This document shows, one piece after another, positions 18,028-29,395 of a DNA stretch of 55,077 nucleotides; position 1 is the first letter of the stretch; each line of letters starts with the position of its first letter. The notes under the pieces were generated by a model. The model did no database searches. It worked only from the letters and a program-made list of their open reading frames with translations, and was not told the origin of the DNA. The stretch comes from Gammaproteobacteria bacterium (GTDB lineage Bacteria > Pseudomonadota > Gammaproteobacteria > Pseudomonadales > Azotimanducaceae), in contig PAFU01000062.1 in NCBI GenBank assembly GCA_002704225.1, forward strand, positions 1-55,077. Direction: 5' to 3'. Made by a program: the position numbers and the translations under genes.

Positions 18028-19971
18028 ATGAGCGAACTTTATTCCGTGCCGTCAAACATTAAGGCCCGCACGCTGATCGATGGTGATACGTACCAACGCA
18101 TGTATCGGCAATCCATCGAAGAACCCGATCTCTTTTGGGCAGATCAGGCCAAGACATTTCTCGATTGGTATCAACCTTGGCATACCGTGAGCCATGCGGA
18201 TCTACCCAACGGCAACATCCGCTGGTTCGACGGTGGCGAGTTAAACGTCAGCGTGAACTGCATCGACAGGCATCTGCCATCACGAGCAAATCAAACGGCC
18301 ATCATCTGGGAGGGCGACGATCCTGCCGACGACGCCCACATCACCTATCAGGAATTGCACGACCAGGTCTGCCAATTGGCTAACGGCCTGCGCGCCAGAG
18401 GCGTAAACAAAGGTGACCGGGTTTGCATCTACATGCCGATGATTCCCGAGGCCGCCTACGCCATGCTGGCCTGTGCCCGTATCGGTGCCGTTCACAGTGT
18501 CGTCTTCGGCGGCTTTTCGCCTCAGTCTTTGCAAGATCGCATTTTGGATTCGGACTGCCAAACCGTGATCACAGCAGATGAGGGCGTCCGGGGCGGCAAG
18601 GCCATACCGCTGAAAGCAAACACGGACGAAGCCCTGACGAATTGCCCCAATGTCCACACGGTGATCACGGTTAAACGCACCGGAGGTGAGATCGCCTGGA
18701 TGGAAGGTCGGGATGTTTGGTACCACGATCTGACAGCCGCGCAACCTACCCAAGCAGATCCGGCCGTCATGGCATCAGAAGACCCACTGTTTATCCTGTA
18801 CACCTCTGGTTCGACCGGTAAGCCGAAGGGCGTTCAACACAGCTCGGCTGGGTATCTGCTCCATGCAGCCATCAGCCACAAATACGTATTCGATTATCAA
18901 GACGGTGACGTTTACTGGTGCACGGCGGATGTTGGCTGGATTACCGGGCATTCCTATATCGTTTACGGACCCTTGGCCAATGGCGCAACAACGCTGATGT
19001 TTGAGGGGGTTCCGACCTACCCCGACGCATCACGGTGCTGGCAGGTCATTGATAAGCATCAGGTCAACGTGTTTTATACCGCACCAACGGCGTTGCGACA
19101 GCTCATGGCTCAGGGCGATGACTATGTCAAAAGCAGCTCGCGCGCCTCACTGCATTTGCTGGGCAGCGTCGGAGAGCCCATCAACCCAGAAGCATGGGAG
19201 TGGTACCACCGAGTGGTCGGTGATTCGCGCTGCCCCATCGTGGATACGTGGTGGCAGACCGAGACAGGCGGCATCATGATCGCACCTCTGCCCGGCGCGA
19301 CCGCACTGAAACCCGGCTCGGCGAGTCGTCCGTTTTTTGGCGTGCAGCCCGCCTTGATGGATGCTGAGGGCAACCTGATTGAGGCACAAGCCGCATCCGG
19401 CAACTTGGTCATCACCACCTCATGGCCCGGTCAAATCCGGTCGGTATACGGTGATCATCAACGAGTGATCGACACCTACTATTCCACCTATCCCGGTTAC
19501 TACTTCACCGGTGACGGTGCACGTCGGGACGAGGACGGCTACTACTGGATTACCGGTCGAGTGGACGATGTTATGAACGTGTCCGGGCACCGAATTGGCA
19601 CGGCTGAAGTGGAAAGCGCCTTGGTCTTGCACCCCTGTGTTGCCGAGGCAGCGGTCGTTGGCTTCCCCCACGCCTTGAAGGGTGAAGGGATTTACGCTTA
19701 CGTCACGCTCATGTCCGGTAATGAAACCGATCCGGACACATTACTGGCGGAACTGGTTGCCATGGTGCGTAAGGAGATCGGCCCTATCGCGAAACCCGAC
19801 GTGATTCAGTGGGCTCCAGGGTTGCCAAAAACGCGTTCAGGAAAAATCATGCGTCGTATCTTGCGAAAAATTGCCGCAGACGAACTGGACAATCTCGGCG
19901 ACACATCCACCCTCGCAGATCCCAGTGTGGTGGAGGATTTGATCAGCAATCGGGTACAGCCAAACGATTGA
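18028..19971 (+). CDS. acs: Acetyl-CoA synthetase
   Basis: The 647-residue enzyme is an AMP-forming ligase that activates acetate to acetyl-CoA. The ATP-binding motif is [15 protein letters not shown] (about residue 263). The acetate pocket shows the conserved tryptophan in [10 protein letters not shown] (about residue 413), which favours acetate over longer acids. The mobile C-terminal domain holds [18 protein letters not shown] and the acetyl-regulated catalytic lysine in [16 protein letters not shown] (about residue 609). Length matches E. coli Acs (652). A good AGGAG site precedes ATG 18028. It ends 20 bases before a strong bidirectional terminator. Confidence 0.96.
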   Translation: MSELYSVPSNIKARTLIDGDTYQRMYRQSIEEPDLFWADQAKTFLDWYQPWHTVSHADLPNGNIRWFDGGELNVSVNCIDRHLPSRANQTAIIWEGDDPADDAHITYQELHDQVCQLANGLRARGVNKGDRVCIYMPMIPEAAYAMLACARIGAVHSVVFGGFSPQSLQDRILDSDCQTVITADEGVRGGKAIPLKANTDEALTNCPNVHTVITVKRTGGEIAWMEGRDVWYHDLTAAQPTQADPAVMASEDPLFILYTSGSTGKPKGVQHSSAGYLLHAAISHKYVFDYQDGDVYWCTADVGWITGHSYIVYGPLANGATTLMFEGVPTYPDASRCWQVIDKHQVNVFYTAPTALRQLMAQGDDYVKSSSRASLHLLGSVGEPINPEAWEWYHRVVGDSRCPIVDTWWQTETGGIMIAPLPGATALKPGSASRPFFGVQPALMDAEGNLIEAQAASGNLVITTSWPGQIRSVYGDHQRVIDTYYSTYPGYYFTGDGARRDEDGYYWITGRVDDVMNVSGHRIGTAEVESALVLHPCVAEAAVVGFPHALKGEGIYAYVTLMSGNETDPDTLLAELVAMVRKEIGPIAKPDVIQWAPGLPKTRSGKIMRRILRKIAADELDNLGDTSTLADPSVVEDLISNRVQPND

Positions 19972-19990
19972 TTTTCAAGACATCGCGCAC

Positions 19991-20020
19991 AAAAAAGCCG
20001 GCTGATGCCGGCTTTTTTTT
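19991..20020. terminator. Bidirectional intrinsic terminator between acs and pnp
   Basis: AGCCGGC (19996-20002) pairs with GCCGGCT (20007-20013) around a TGAT loop. The stem is flanked by A6 on one side and T8 on the other, so it can terminate acs on the plus strand and pnp on the minus strand. Confidence 0.95.
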
Positions 20021-20042
20021 GACCACTCAAGATCAGTAGATC

Positions 20043-22148
20043 TTAGTCGGCTTCGTTTTGGTCGCGATAGTTTTCCAGTTCTTTTATGGAAAGCTTGATG
20101 CGCCCACGCTGATCCACATCCAGTACGACAACCTCAATTTCTTGTCCTTCCTTGAGATAATCGCTTACGTTCTCCACGCGCTCTTCAGCGATTTGTGAGA
20201 TGTGCAGCAGTCCATCCTTACCGGGCAGAATGTTTACAAAGGCGCCGAAGTCGACAATTCTCGCCACCGGGCCTTTGTAGATACGGCCAACCTCTGCTTC
20301 CGCTGTGATCTCTTGAATGCGCTTCACTGCCGCGTCCTTAGCCGATCCATCTTCCGCGTAGATGCGCACACTGCCGTCATCATTGATATCCACTTCAGCG
20401 CCGGTTTCTTCGACGATGGACCGAATCGTCGCTCCGCCCTTGCCGATGATGTCGCGAATCTTGTCTGGATGCACATTCAGCGTCACCATTGCTGGCGCGT
20501 TATCCGAAAGCTCTTCGCGCGACTCGCTCAACACCTTGTTCATTTCACCGAGAATATGGATTCTTGCCTCATTGGCTTGGCCAAGCGCGGCTTCCATAAT
20601 CTCTTCGGTGATGCCTTCGATCTTGATATCCATCTGCAGCGCTGTAATACCTTTGTCGGTACCCGCAACCTTGAAGTCCATATCGCCTAGGTGATCTTCG
20701 TCACCCAGGATGTCCGTCAATACCGCGTAACGATTGCCTTCTTTGACCAAACCCATTGCGACACCTGCGATGGGAGCAGTCACTGGCACGCCCGCGTCCA
20801 TCAATGCCAAGGAGGTGCCACAGACACTGGCCATGGAACTGGACCCGTTGGATTCGGTGATTTCAGAAACCACGCGGATGGTATAAGGGAAGTCTTCAGA
20901 ATTCGGCAGTGCAGCGGAAACACCGCGGCGGGCCAATTTACCGTGACCAATTTCACGACGCTTCGGACCGCTCATGAAACCCGCTTCACCCACGCTGTAA
21001 GGAGGGAAGTTGTAGTGCAGCATGAAGGTGTCCTTATAGGAACCTTCCAGCGCATCAATTAGCGCGGCATCACGCAGAGTCCCCAGCGTCGCAACCACGA
21101 GTGCCTGCGTTTCGCCACGAGTGAACAGCGCGGATCCGTGAGCCTTCGGCAGCACGCCAACTTCTACTTCGATCGGTCGCACGGTGCGCAGATCACGGCC
21201 GTCGATACGAGGCTCTCCATTCAGCACGCGCTGACGGACCAAGTCTTTCTCGACCCGACCAAAGGTGTCGGACACATCGTCTGCACCAAATGCAGATTCG
21301 TCGGTGGCCAACTGCTCTACGGCTTTCTTGCGCAATGCAGAGACAGCGGCTTGTCGCTCCATCTTGTCAGAGATGCGATACGCCTCGCCGAGATCTGCCT
21401 TAATGGCTGAAGACACAGCATCTTGAAGTGATTCGTCTTTCTCAGGTGCCTGCCAATCCCAGGCTTCTTTGCCCGCGATTTGAGCAAGCTCTGCGACAGC
21501 GTTGATGATCGCCTGCATTTCTTGATGGCCGAACAAAACGCCCCCAAGCATTTCGTCTTCCGTCATTTCATTGGCTTCGGACTCAACCATTAGAACGGCC
21601 GACTCGGTGCCTGCAACCATCATATTGAGCATCGAACCCTTCAGGGTTTCGTAGCCGGGGTTCAAAATATAATTACCGTCGACGTAGCCAACGCGCGCCG
21701 CACCCAGAGGCCCCTTGAATGGGATACCCGAAATGGCCAGAGCAGCCGAGGTACCGATCATTGCCGCAATATCTGGATCTTGATCCTTATCCGTGGACAA
21801 AACCGTACATACCACCTGAACTTCGTTCATAAAGCCCTTGGGGAACAGCGGACGAATGGGACGGTCGATCAGTCGACAGGTCAGTGTTTCTTTTTCACTC
21901 GGACGACCTTCTCGGCGAAAGAATCCTCCGGGGATTTTTCCTGCCGCATAGGTCTTTTCTTGATAATTCACCGTCAGGGGGAAGAAGTCCTGCCCCGGGC
22001 GAGCGCTCTTGGCGCCGACAACTGTCGTCAACACAACCGTGTCGCCGATGGTTACGGTTACCGAACCGGTAGCTTGCTTAGCTACTTTGTTGGTTTCCAT
22101 GACGACGGTCTGGTCGCCATATTGAAATTCTTTATAAATGGGATTCAA
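20043..22148 (-). CDS. pnp: Polyribonucleotide nucleotidyltransferase (PNPase)
   Basis: The 701-residue 3'-5' phosphorolytic exoribonuclease is a core part of the RNA degradosome. It has two RNase PH domains (about residues 1-210 and 310-545) joined by a helical linker, then a KH domain ([15 protein letters not shown], about 565-580) and an S1 domain ([23 protein letters not shown], about 623-645). [12 protein letters not shown] and [24 protein letters not shown] are active-site signatures. Translation starts at TTG 22148, preceded by an ideal GGAGG eight bases away. It is the last gene of the rimP-nusA-infB-rbfA-truB-rpsO-pnp operon, with a 284-base structured gap after rpsO. Confidence 0.98.
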   Translation of the reverse strand: MNPIYKEFQYGDQTVVMETNKVAKQATGSVTVTIGDTVVLTTVVGAKSARPGQDFFPLTVNYQEKTYAAGKIPGGFFRREGRPSEKETLTCRLIDRPIRPLFPKGFMNEVQVVCTVLSTDKDQDPDIAAMIGTSAALAISGIPFKGPLGAARVGYVDGNYILNPGYETLKGSMLNMMVAGTESAVLMVESEANEMTEDEMLGGVLFGHQEMQAIINAVAELAQIAGKEAWDWQAPEKDESLQDAVSSAIKADLGEAYRISDKMERQAAVSALRKKAVEQLATDESAFGADDVSDTFGRVEKDLVRQRVLNGEPRIDGRDLRTVRPIEVEVGVLPKAHGSALFTRGETQALVVATLGTLRDAALIDALEGSYKDTFMLHYNFPPYSVGEAGFMSGPKRREIGHGKLARRGVSAALPNSEDFPYTIRVVSEITESNGSSSMASVCGTSLALMDAGVPVTAPIAGVAMGLVKEGNRYAVLTDILGDEDHLGDMDFKVAGTDKGITALQMDIKIEGITEEIMEAALGQANEARIHILGEMNKVLSESREELSDNAPAMVTLNVHPDKIRDIIGKGGATIRSIVEETGAEVDINDDGSVRIYAEDGSAKDAAVKRIQEITAEAEVGRIYKGPVARIVDFGAFVNILPGKDGLLHISQIAEERVENVSDYLKEGQEIEVVVLDVDQRGRIKLSIKELENYRDQNEAD

Positions 22149-22284
22149 GCTGATTCCTCCAATTGGATCTGCATTTCTTTCTTTCGTTCTACTTTCTTTC
22201 GTTTCTTAACATCGTCTTGCGCTTACTACCCCTTTAGGCGGAAAAAGCGCTCTGCAATTTCTCTGATCTAACCGATGCCCTTAC

Positions 22285-22315
22285 TATCGCTGTAGCGATA
22301 CGCCCCAACGTGGGG
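22285..22315 (-). promoter_or_regulatory. Tandem hairpins in the rpsO-pnp intergenic leader
   Basis: Two perfect hairpins lie in tandem: TATCGCT-GT-AGCGATA (22285-22300) and CCCCA-ACG-TGGGG (22303-22315). They sit midway in the 284-base gap between rpsO and pnp. Neither is followed by a T-run on the minus strand. In E. coli the equivalent leader hairpin is cut by RNase III, starting PNPase autoregulation; a similar role is inferred from position. Confidence 0.6.
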
Positions 22316-22432
22316 AGCAACCGTAGCGCAGCACTCATCGTCTTGGCTGCACTGGGTTACGTAGGCGACACGGCTGTACCATGAAACCACCAAGGTCTGC
22401 CCCGGTGTTTGCCGAGGCAGGCCAAAACGTTC

Positions 22433-22702
22433 TTATCGACGCAGGCCGAGTCGCTTAATCAAATCACTATAACGAGTGACGTCTTTCTTCTTCAGATAGT
22501 CCAACAACTTACGTCGCTGGTTCACCATGCGGATCAAGCCACGACGAGAGTGGTGGTCCTTATGGTGATCTTTGAAGTGGCCTTGCAAGGTGTTGATGTT
22601 GTGCGTCAACAACGCGACCTGCACTTCTGGAGACCCCGTATCGCCTTCTTCAAGTTGATACTCTTTTACGATCTCTGCTTTTGTTGCGGCTGTTAATGCC
22701 AT
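22433..22702 (-). CDS. rpsO: 30S ribosomal protein S15
   Basis: The 89-residue protein is full length (E. coli 89) and shows [33 protein letters not shown] and the C-terminal [12 protein letters not shown], all typical of S15. S15 binds 16S rRNA in the central domain and, in E. coli, represses its own translation by trapping the ribosome on a leader pseudoknot. A GGAGT ribosome site precedes the ATG at 22702. Confidence 0.98.
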   Translation of the reverse strand: MALTAATKAEIVKEYQLEEGDTGSPEVQVALLTHNINTLQGHFKDHHKDHHSRRGLIRMVNQRRKLLDYLKKKDVTRYSDLIKRLGLRR

Positions 22703-22780
22703 TTCACTTACTCCTAAATACGCTGTTTAAAATCACATCGAAAACCGCGCGTATTGACAGTCTTGATGTCTACCTTCTGA

Positions 22781-23695
22781 CTAATCGCTAGCAACCAACC
22801 TTCTAGGAGCTATGCGACCATCCGTCAAAATTTCACCCACGCCGAGGAAGCGATCTTCCTCGCCGGATTCAAATATTTGCACCCAACCTTCCGTCGGGGC
22901 ATGCGCCACCTGCACAGGCTGCCCGCGGAGCAGATAATGCGCCGTGTCTTCGTGCAAACGCATCACCGGCCACGAACCTACCGCACTGGATACCGGCAAC
23001 AACAGCGTATCCAACTCTTCAGGACCACCAACTGCGTTTAATTGTTCAAAACTGATCGACTGCTCTTCCTGATAAGGACCTGCAGCCAACCGACGCAACC
23101 CAGACACATGTCCGCCGCAGCCCAAGGCCGCGCCTAGATCCTCAGCAAGGCTGCGTACGTAGGTGCCCTTGCTGCAGTGCACAAAGAGCTCAATCTCTGA
23201 GCCCGTGACGTTCAGCAATTCAGCGCTATAAATCGTCACTTTGCGAGGCGCACGCTCTACCTCTATACCTTGGCGAGCCAACTTATAAAGGGGCTGGCCC
23301 TGATGTTTTAGCGCCGAGTACATTGAGGGAATCTGTTCAATTTCTCCCACAAAATTTTTCAGTTCTTCGGCCACCTGCGCCGCCGTGACATTGGAAGCAT
23401 CTGCTTCGGCGATAATGTCACCATCCGCGTCGCCGGTCTCCGTCGTGACACCTAAGCGAATTCGGGTCCAGTATTTTTTGTCAGCATCCAACAAAAATTG
23501 TGAAAACTTCGTGGCCTCGCCAAAGCAAAGCGGCAGCACGCCAGTCGCTAACGGATCCAAACTGCCCGTATGACCGACTTTTTGCGCACCAAACAATCGC
23601 TTCGCCTGCTGAACGGCGTCATTTGACGATATTCCTGCCGGTTTATCTACCACCAACACGCCGTTAACGGGCCTGCCTTTTCGTTTTCTAGCCAA
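22781..23695 (-). CDS. truB: tRNA pseudouridine(55) synthase
   Basis: The 304-residue enzyme makes pseudouridine 55 in the T-loop of tRNAs. The N-terminus reads NGVLVVDKPAGISSNDAV, and the catalytic aspartate lies in KVGHTGSLDPLATGVLP (about residues 36-52). CSKGTYVRSLAEDLGAALGCGGHVSGLRR (about 168-196) is the second conserved block. The C-terminal ~60 residues form a PUA-like RNA-binding domain. It starts three bases before the rbfA stop-side boundary (rbfA ends at 23699), so translation is closely coupled. Confidence 0.97.
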   Translation of the reverse strand: MARKRKGRPVNGVLVVDKPAGISSNDAVQQAKRLFGAQKVGHTGSLDPLATGVLPLCFGEATKFSQFLLDADKKYWTRIRLGVTTETGDADGDIIAEADASNVTAAQVAEELKNFVGEIEQIPSMYSALKHQGQPLYKLARQGIEVERAPRKVTIYSAELLNVTGSEIELFVHCSKGTYVRSLAEDLGAALGCGGHVSGLRRLAAGPYQEEQSISFEQLNAVGGPEELDTLLLPVSSAVGSWPVMRLHEDTAHYLLRGQPVQVAHAPTEGWVQIFESGEEDRFLGVGEILTDGRIAPRRLVASD

Positions 23696-23698
23696 CCG

Positions 23699-24106
23699 TT
23701 ATTTCTCACTTGGTCGCGATGCAGACTCATCGCTGATGTTTTGGTCTGCTCGCTGTTGATCTTGGGAAACCGCTTGACCAATCAATTTCTCGAGTTTGGG
23801 TCCGCGCTCTACCAATTCGTCGTAATGAAAACGCGGCTTAGGCGTCGTGCGCATGGTGTGCCGCTTTGCCAGTTCGGTACGAAAAAAGCCTGCCGCACGA
23901 TTCAGCACGCCAATCAATTCAGCCTGCGCTTGCGCATCTTCCGCGTGCAACGAAGAGACGTATATCTCCGCGTAGGAGAGATCTTTACTGACTTTCACAT
24001 CGTTCACACTGACGAAACTGCCGACCCGAGGGTCACGCATATCCCGCTGCAAAATGCGCGACACTTCGTCCCGCACAAAATCAGCAACTCGTAAATCTCT
24101 CGACAT
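23699..24106 (-). CDS. rbfA: 30S ribosome-binding factor RbfA
   Basis: The 135-residue KH-fold protein assists late 16S maturation and cold adaptation. RVADFVRDEVSRILQRDMRDPRVG at the N-terminus and VNDVKVSKDLSYAEIYVS are family features, and AAGFFRTELAKRHTMRTTPKPRFHYDE is the signature segment. The last ~20 residues are polar and probably disordered. It lies between infB (23 bases upstream) and truB, the classic cold-shock/translation operon order. Confidence 0.97.
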   Translation of the reverse strand: MSRDLRVADFVRDEVSRILQRDMRDPRVGSFVSVNDVKVSKDLSYAEIYVSSLHAEDAQAQAELIGVLNRAAGFFRTELAKRHTMRTTPKPRFHYDELVERGPKLEKLIGQAVSQDQQRADQNISDESASRPSEK

Positions 24107-24129
24107 GTCAGCGGTGTGCTTACTGCGCT

Positions 24130-26655
24130 TTAGAGCGAGCGAGCAATTTCCTTCGTATCGAACACTTCAATCAAATCACCGGACCGCACGTCATTGTAGT
24201 TACGCACGCCGATACCGCATTCGGTCCCATTGCGGACGTCGCTTACGTCGTCCTTGAAACGGCGCAGGGATTCCAGTTCACCCTCGTAAATCACGACATT
24301 ATCGCGCAATACGCGAATCGGCTTGTTACGGTGAACCGTACCTTCGATCACCATACAGCCAGCAATTTGCCCGTATCGCGGCGAGCGGAATACGTCTCGA
24401 ACTTCGGCAGTGCCAATAATCTCTTCTCGAATCTCAGGCGACAACATCCCGGAGAGCGCGTCTCTCACATCATCAATCAGCTCGTAAATGACGCTGTAAT
24501 AACGCAGTTCAACACCTTCACGTTCGAGTAACGTCTTGGCGGTTTTGTCAGCGCGCACATTGAAACCAAATCCCGTCGCACCATAGGTCGCCGCCATTGT
24601 GGCATCAGACTCTGAAATTCCGCCAACACCCGAACCAAGCACCTGAACAGATACCTCTTCGTTACCGATGTCTGACATCGCCTGAATAATCGCTTCTAAG
24701 CTACCGCGAACGTCCGTCTTGACGACGAGCTTCAATATGCGTTTTTCGCCTTCGATCATGTTGGCAAACATATTGTCCAGCTTGGCCGCCTGCTGAGTCG
24801 CTTGCAGGCGCTCTTGCATCTTATCTCGACGAAATTCTGCCAGCTCACGAGCCGACCGTTCGTCCGAGGCCACAGCAAAATCATCACCAGCGCCTGGCGT
24901 ACCGTTCAACCCAAGCAATTCTACCGGCTGGGCAGGTCCTGCCTGCTTCGTATTGCTGCCCGTATCGTCCAGCATCGCTCTGACGCGGCCGTAGAACTCT
25001 CCGGCAATGACGATATCGCCTTGCTTCAACTGACCGTTCTGCACCAACACCGTCGCAACAGGACCACGGCCTCGATCCAGCCGAGATTCGACTACGACAC
25101 CTTGGGCCGGTGCTTCGTTAATTGCCGTCAGTTCCAGCAGTTCCGCTTGCAGCGATATCGCTTCCAACAATTCGTCCATGCCTTCCCCGGTGATCGCCGA
25201 GACTTGCTTGAACTGCACGTCACCGCCCCAAGCTTCTGGCACCAGATCCTTCGACGCCAACTCATTGGTCACGCGATCCGGGTCAGCGCCTTCAAGATCC
25301 ATCTTGTTGATCGCAACAATGACCGGCACCTCCGCCGCCTTTGCGTGCTGAATCGCTTCAACCGTCTGCGGCATCACTCCGTCATCAGCAGCAACCACAA
25401 GAATCACGATATCGGTCACTTTCGCACCGCGTGCACGCATCGAGGTAAATGCCGCGTGTCCGGGCGTATCAATAAAGGTGATCTGACCGTTTTTAGTCGG
25501 CACGCTGTAGGCACCGATATGCTGGGTGATGCCACCGGCTTCGCCCGAGGTCACCCGTGATTTTCGGATGTAATCGAGCAGCGACGTTTTACCATGGTCG
25601 ACGTGGCCCATCACTGTCACAACTGGGGCTCGCGCACTCGTTTCGCCTTCGATCACCAAGGACGCTTCCAGTTGCTCTTCAAGAGCGTCTTCGCTAACAA
25701 ACTTAATTCGGTGACCCATTTCTTCAACCACGAGGGTCGCTGTGTCCTGATCGATGGCTTGGTTTATGGTCGCCATGACACCCAGCCCCATCAGCACCTT
25801 AATCACTTCACCGGCTTTGACTGCCATTCCCGCCGCCAATTGACCAACGGTAATCACCTCGCCCACTTCCACTTCTCGTGAAATAAACTCTTCCGGCTTA
25901 AATTCTCCACCCTGCTGATCTACATGAAGAGCTGCGTCTCGTTGCGTTGGACGACGCTTGTTGCGGCGTTCTGACTTCAAGCTCAACTCACGTCGACGTC
26001 CTTTATCAGCGGAACCAGCGGGACGCTCCCGACCTCGGGAACGCTTACCACCGCGCTGTTCGGATTGCTCCTTGGCCTGAATATCAGCGGCGGAGACCGG
26101 GGCCGTTGGGGCAGCCGCTTTCTCTGCCTGCTGAGCAGCAACACGCTCTTGTTCTTGCTGGCGCTTGAGCTCTTCTGCTTTTAATCGTTCTTCATCGGCG
26201 CGACGCTCGGCTTCTGCCTTACGCTCAGCCTCTGCTGTGCGGGCTTTTTCTTCGGCTTCTTTACGTGCGTTTTCCTCTTCCTGAATGCGCTGCGCTTCCA
26301 GCTCGCTTTGCGAGATCACCGGCTCGGTAGGCTCGGGTGTTGCTTCTGGTGCGGCATCTGAACGCTTCACGTAGGTTCGCTTACGACGCACTTCGACCGT
26401 GACATTACGCCCCGTGCGACCCTGTCCGGACTTCAATGTACCCGTACTCTTCCGCTTCAACGTAATTTTTTCGGCTGGCTTAGAGGCCTCGCCATGGCTG
26501 CCTTTCAAGTAGGCAAGCAACGTTTGTTTCTCCTGTTCGCTAACCGCTTCGTCTTCAGCCTTATGGGCGAGACCAGCCTGCTGCATCTGCTTGAGCAGGC
26601 GATCGACCGGCGCGCCTACCGTGTCTGCCAATTGTTTAACCGTTACTTCAGCCAT
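24130..26655 (-). CDS. infB: Translation initiation factor IF-2
   Basis: The 841-residue GTPase brings fMet-tRNA to the 30S subunit. The ATG at 26655 with TAGGAG six bases upstream is preferred over an adjacent TTG at 26658. The N-terminal IF2-N domain ([12 protein letters not shown]) is followed by a long charged alanine/glutamate/arginine-rich linker (about residues 120-240, probable coiled coil) and a second IF2-N domain ([19 protein letters not shown]). The G domain has [15 protein letters not shown] (G1, about residue 350), DTPGH (G3) and NKMD (G4). Domains II-IV complete the C-terminus, including the fMet-tRNA-binding C2 part. The initiator tRNA gene is at the head of the same cluster. 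Confidence 0.98.
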   Translation of the reverse strand: MAEVTVKQLADTVGAPVDRLLKQMQQAGLAHKAEDEAVSEQEKQTLLAYLKGSHGEASKPAEKITLKRKSTGTLKSGQGRTGRNVTVEVRRKRTYVKRSDAAPEATPEPTEPVISQSELEAQRIQEEENARKEAEEKARTAEAERKAEAERRADEERLKAEELKRQQEQERVAAQQAEKAAAPTAPVSAADIQAKEQSEQRGGKRSRGRERPAGSADKGRRRELSLKSERRNKRRPTQRDAALHVDQQGGEFKPEEFISREVEVGEVITVGQLAAGMAVKAGEVIKVLMGLGVMATINQAIDQDTATLVVEEMGHRIKFVSEDALEEQLEASLVIEGETSARAPVVTVMGHVDHGKTSLLDYIRKSRVTSGEAGGITQHIGAYSVPTKNGQITFIDTPGHAAFTSMRARGAKVTDIVILVVAADDGVMPQTVEAIQHAKAAEVPVIVAINKMDLEGADPDRVTNELASKDLVPEAWGGDVQFKQVSAITGEGMDELLEAISLQAELLELTAINEAPAQGVVVESRLDRGRGPVATVLVQNGQLKQGDIVIAGEFYGRVRAMLDDTGSNTKQAGPAQPVELLGLNGTPGAGDDFAVASDERSARELAEFRRDKMQERLQATQQAAKLDNMFANMIEGEKRILKLVVKTDVRGSLEAIIQAMSDIGNEEVSVQVLGSGVGGISESDATMAATYGATGFGFNVRADKTAKTLLEREGVELRYYSVIYELIDDVRDALSGMLSPEIREEIIGTAEVRDVFRSPRYGQIAGCMVIEGTVHRNKPIRVLRDNVVIYEGELESLRRFKDDVSDVRNGTECGIGVRNYNDVRSGDLIEVFDTKEIARSL

Positions 26656-26737
26656 CAATCACTCCTACCGCCCACGACTTCATGGGTCGGCGTTTTTTAT
26701 ATCTAGTTCACTGTCTGTTGCCACATAACATTGCCGA

Positions 26738-28267
26738 TCATGCTGACTCGGCATCGGATTCTTCCGCTTCCGCGAACCACGGTTCACGCGCGATCATGAT
26801 CAACTGCGCTGCTTCTTCCTCGGAAATTTCTGGGGCGATATCCAAAAGTTCGGGAACAGCAAGCTCTGCCAGGTCCTCCATGCAGACAACTTCATTGCCC
26901 GCTAACTTAAACGCCAGTTCCCGCGTCATCGTACGCATCTCCAGCAAATCGTCTGCTGGCTTCGCGTCGCCAAGCGCCTCTTCGCTGGCAATAGCCTTCG
27001 TCAGCAGTGCATCTTTTGCGCGATTGCGAAGTTCGTTTACGATCTCTTCGTCGAATCCCTCAATCGCCAGCATTTCTTCCATTGGCACGTAGGCAATTTC
27101 TTCCAACGTCGTGAACCCTTCTTCAACCAGTACTTCAGCCACGTCGTCATCTACGGACAGGTACTCGATGAACTCGCCGACAAACTTGCTCGATTCCTCT
27201 TCCATCTTCTGAGCGGCTTCTTCTTCGGTCATGATATTCAATGACCAACCGCAGAGGTCGCTGGCGAGGCGGACATTCTGCCCGCCCCGGCCGATGGCCT
27301 GAGCCAAATTCTCTTCGGTGACCGCGATATCCATGCTGTGGGTTTCTTCGTCTAAGACAATCGAAGCCACTTCTGCAGGCGCCATTGCATTAATGGTTAG
27401 CTGCGCGGGGTTGTCATCCCACAAAACGATGTCGATGCGCTCGCCTGCCAGCTCACCGGAAACCGCCTGCACTCGAGAACCCCGCATACCGACGCAAGCG
27501 CCGACGGGATCAATTCGACCATCGTTCGTCTGCACGGCAATTTTAGCCCGGGAGCCGGGATCACGTGCAGCGCCACGGATTTGAATGACATCCTCGGCGA
27601 TTTCTGGCACTTCAACTTTGAACAGCTCGACCAACATGGCCGGAGCGGTGCGAGACAAAATAAGTTGCGGTCCGCGATTGTCAGGGCGAATTTCCACCAG
27701 CATTGCTCGTAGGCGATCGCCAATACGAAAGACTTCTCGGGGAATCAGGTGCTCTCGGGTCAGAATCGCCTCAGCGTTATTCCCTAGGTCAATAATGATG
27801 CTGTCACGGCCCAACTTCTTCACGGTGCCGCTGATCAACTCGTTCATTCGCGACTGATACATTTCCACAATCTGAGCGCGTTCCGCTTCACGCACTTTCT
27901 GTACAATCACTTGCTTGGCCGTTTGCGCAGCAATACGCCCAAACTCAACAGACTCTACTTGGTCTTCTAAGACATCACCGAGTTCTGCGTCAGCCTTGAT
28001 TTGCCGTGCTTCCTCAACACTGTACTGGGCACCAGGATTTGGCTCTTCCTCTTCGTCGAGGTTATCAAAATCCACTACAGCCCAAGTACGAAACGTTTCG
28101 TATTCACCGGTTTCACGATCGATCGCTACTCGAAATTCGGCTTCTTCACCGTATTTTTTCTTTGTCGCCATAGCCAAGGCGGCCTCCATGGCACCAAAGA
28201 TCACATCCTTTGGCACACCTTTCTCGTGGGAGACGGATTCGATCACCGAGAGTATTTCTTTACTCAT
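26738..28267 (-). CDS. nusA: Transcription termination/antitermination factor NusA
   Basis: The 509-residue RNA polymerase-binding factor controls pausing, termination and rRNA antitermination. Domains in order are an N-terminal RNAP-binding domain (about 1-130), S1 (about 135-200), KH1/KH2 (about 205-345; [15 protein letters not shown] and [16 protein letters not shown] contain the GxxG loops), and two acidic C-terminal repeats of the AR1/AR2 type (about 360-425 and 435-500). The presence of AR2 is typical of gammaproteobacteria. It follows rimP by 14 bases. NusA would also act with NusB/S10 at the rrn boxA seen at 780-792. Confidence 0.97.
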   Translation of the reverse strand: MSKEILSVIESVSHEKGVPKDVIFGAMEAALAMATKKKYGEEAEFRVAIDRETGEYETFRTWAVVDFDNLDEEEEPNPGAQYSVEEARQIKADAELGDVLEDQVESVEFGRIAAQTAKQVIVQKVREAERAQIVEMYQSRMNELISGTVKKLGRDSIIIDLGNNAEAILTREHLIPREVFRIGDRLRAMLVEIRPDNRGPQLILSRTAPAMLVELFKVEVPEIAEDVIQIRGAARDPGSRAKIAVQTNDGRIDPVGACVGMRGSRVQAVSGELAGERIDIVLWDDNPAQLTINAMAPAEVASIVLDEETHSMDIAVTEENLAQAIGRGGQNVRLASDLCGWSLNIMTEEEAAQKMEEESSKFVGEFIEYLSVDDDVAEVLVEEGFTTLEEIAYVPMEEMLAIEGFDEEIVNELRNRAKDALLTKAIASEEALGDAKPADDLLEMRTMTRELAFKLAGNEVVCMEDLAELAVPELLDIAPEISEEEAAQLIMIAREPWFAEAEESDAESA

Positions 28268-28281
28268 GCGTTAAACCTTCC

Positions 28282-28740
28282 TCAATCAAAAACAGGCACG
28301 ATTCGTGCCTTCTGAACGTTTTCCAAGGGCAGCAGATACTCTTCATCATCCAACTGCAAAACTACCGAGTTATCTTCCAGCCCAGCCAACAAACCAACTA
28401 ACTTCTTCTTCCCTTCAAAAGGGTAGTTCAACCTGACATCCAGTCGTTCGCCTACATGTGCTGCGTAGTGTTCACTCTTAAACAACAACCGGTCCATCCC
28501 TGGTGACGACACCTCTAGGGTGTACGCCTCGGGTAAAATTTCTTCTACATCAAGTAGGTCGCTGACATGCCTGCTTACATCGGCACAAAGGTCAACGCTA
28601 ACCCCAGCCTCTCGTTCAACGTAAATACGCAATACGCTGTACTTGCCTTGGCTCAAATATTCGACACCCCAAACCACCGCATCCAGTGCTTCCACCGACG
28701 GGGCTATCAGTTCTTCAATTTGTAACTCTTTGTTATTCAA
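28282..28740 (-). CDS. rimP: Ribosome maturation factor RimP
   Basis: The 152-residue protein is required for 30S assembly. Conserved segments are VEALDAVVWGVEYL, DLCADVSRHVSDLLDVEE and YTLEVSSPGMDRLLF (the family hallmark), followed by an SH3-like C-terminal domain ending NVQKARIVPVFD. The start is uncertain: TTG at 28740 gives the usual family length, while an in-frame TTG at 28791 would add 17 residues. No ATG is available at the N-terminus. A terminator-like structure lies upstream at 28853-28927, which may attenuate entry from the initiator tRNA promoter. Confidence 0.93.
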   Translation of the reverse strand: MNNKELQIEELIAPSVEALDAVVWGVEYLSQGKYSVLRIYVEREAGVSVDLCADVSRHVSDLLDVEEILPEAYTLEVSSPGMDRLLFKSEHYAAHVGERLDVRLNYPFEGKKKLVGLLAGLEDNSVVLQLDDEEYLLPLENVQKARIVPVFD

Positions 28741-28852
28741 ATTCGTCTCTGACTCCGTTTGGCCTATCGCGTTCTTCTGACGTCGCTTCAACGTCTGTCA
28801 GTAACGACCTCGCCACTTCCCTGCCACTCTTTGCGTACAAAAAATCAGGCAC

Positions 28853-28927
28853 AAAAAAAGGGCCTAAAGCCCACTCTGTCTGCGCGACTCTCCCGACCCT
28901 AGGGTCGAGCGGGCTTAGGATTTTTTT
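28853..28927 (-). terminator. Terminator/attenuator between tRNA-fMet and rimP
   Basis: On the minus strand CCTAAGCCCGCTC (from 28919) can pair imperfectly with GAGTGGGCTTTAGG (ending 28863), enclosing a perfect inner palindrome GACCCTAGGGTC. The stem is followed by a run of seven T (complement of 28853-28859). The plus strand also has T7 at 28921-28927. It lies 74 bases past the tRNA 3' end and would terminate part of the transcripts before the rimP-nusA-infB genes. Confidence 0.75.
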
Positions 28928-29000
28928 GATCACCCGCTTCACGCGTTCGAATGATCGCCTTTCGCCACGGCCTGTCTGTTACAACACACCGATCTTGTTG

Positions 29001-29077
<77 letters not shown>

Positions 29078-29092
29078 TCAACAAGGGAGCGG

Positions 29093-29121
29093 ATTATAGG
29101 GAGCCTCACAGGCAGGTGCAA
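29093..29121 (-). promoter_or_regulatory. Promoter of the initiator tRNA / rimP-nusA-infB operon
   Basis: On the minus strand TTGCAC (29116-29121) is followed by a 17-base spacer and a perfect -10 TATAAT (29093-29098), 16 bases before the tRNA 5' end. The region after the -10 is GC-rich (CCGCTCCC), as in stringently controlled stable-RNA promoters. Confidence 0.85.
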
Positions 29122-29256
29122 GCTCCGATTGAGAATACGCTTTGGGGATAACGACCAGGAGACTGAATGAGCGCGCTTGGGTGGATGCACCCGGATGCAG
29201 CTCTATTAGCCCCCTCGACCGAAAGTATTCGTGTCGTTCAGGCTTTGGACAAGGAA

Positions 29257-29343
29257 TGGTGCCGAAGGCGAGACTCGAACTCGCACGGGCATAAGCCCAC
29301 TACCCCCTCAAGGTAGCGTGTCTACCAATTTCACCACTTCGGC
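29257..29343 (-). tRNA. tRNA-Leu (anticodon GAG)
   Basis: The 87-base gene has an encoded CCA, the long variable arm of class II tRNAs, and the anticodon loop CTTGAGG giving anticodon GAG. The acceptor stem GCCGAAG pairs with CTTCGGC, and the D-arm TGGTGAAATTGGTAGACACG is typical of bacterial tRNA-Leu. It follows secG by 52 bases in the same direction and is probably processed from the secG transcript, an order also found in Pseudomonas and E. coli. Confidence 0.98.
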
Positions 29344-29395
29344 GTTGTTCGCACTATTCCTAAATTGTTGAGGTCAATGAGGTTGTCCGTCCAGA

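Noticed and set aside
24802..25560. 252-codon open frame antisense to infB
   Set aside because: It lies wholly inside infB, and the translation is rich in Arg, His and Gln with no recognisable domain, as expected for the complement of a biased coding sequence.
29179..29192. GGGTG-GATG-CACCC hairpin between tRNA-Leu and tRNA-fMet as a tRNA-Leu terminator
   Set aside because: The stem is perfect but no T-run follows on the minus strand, so termination cannot be supported.
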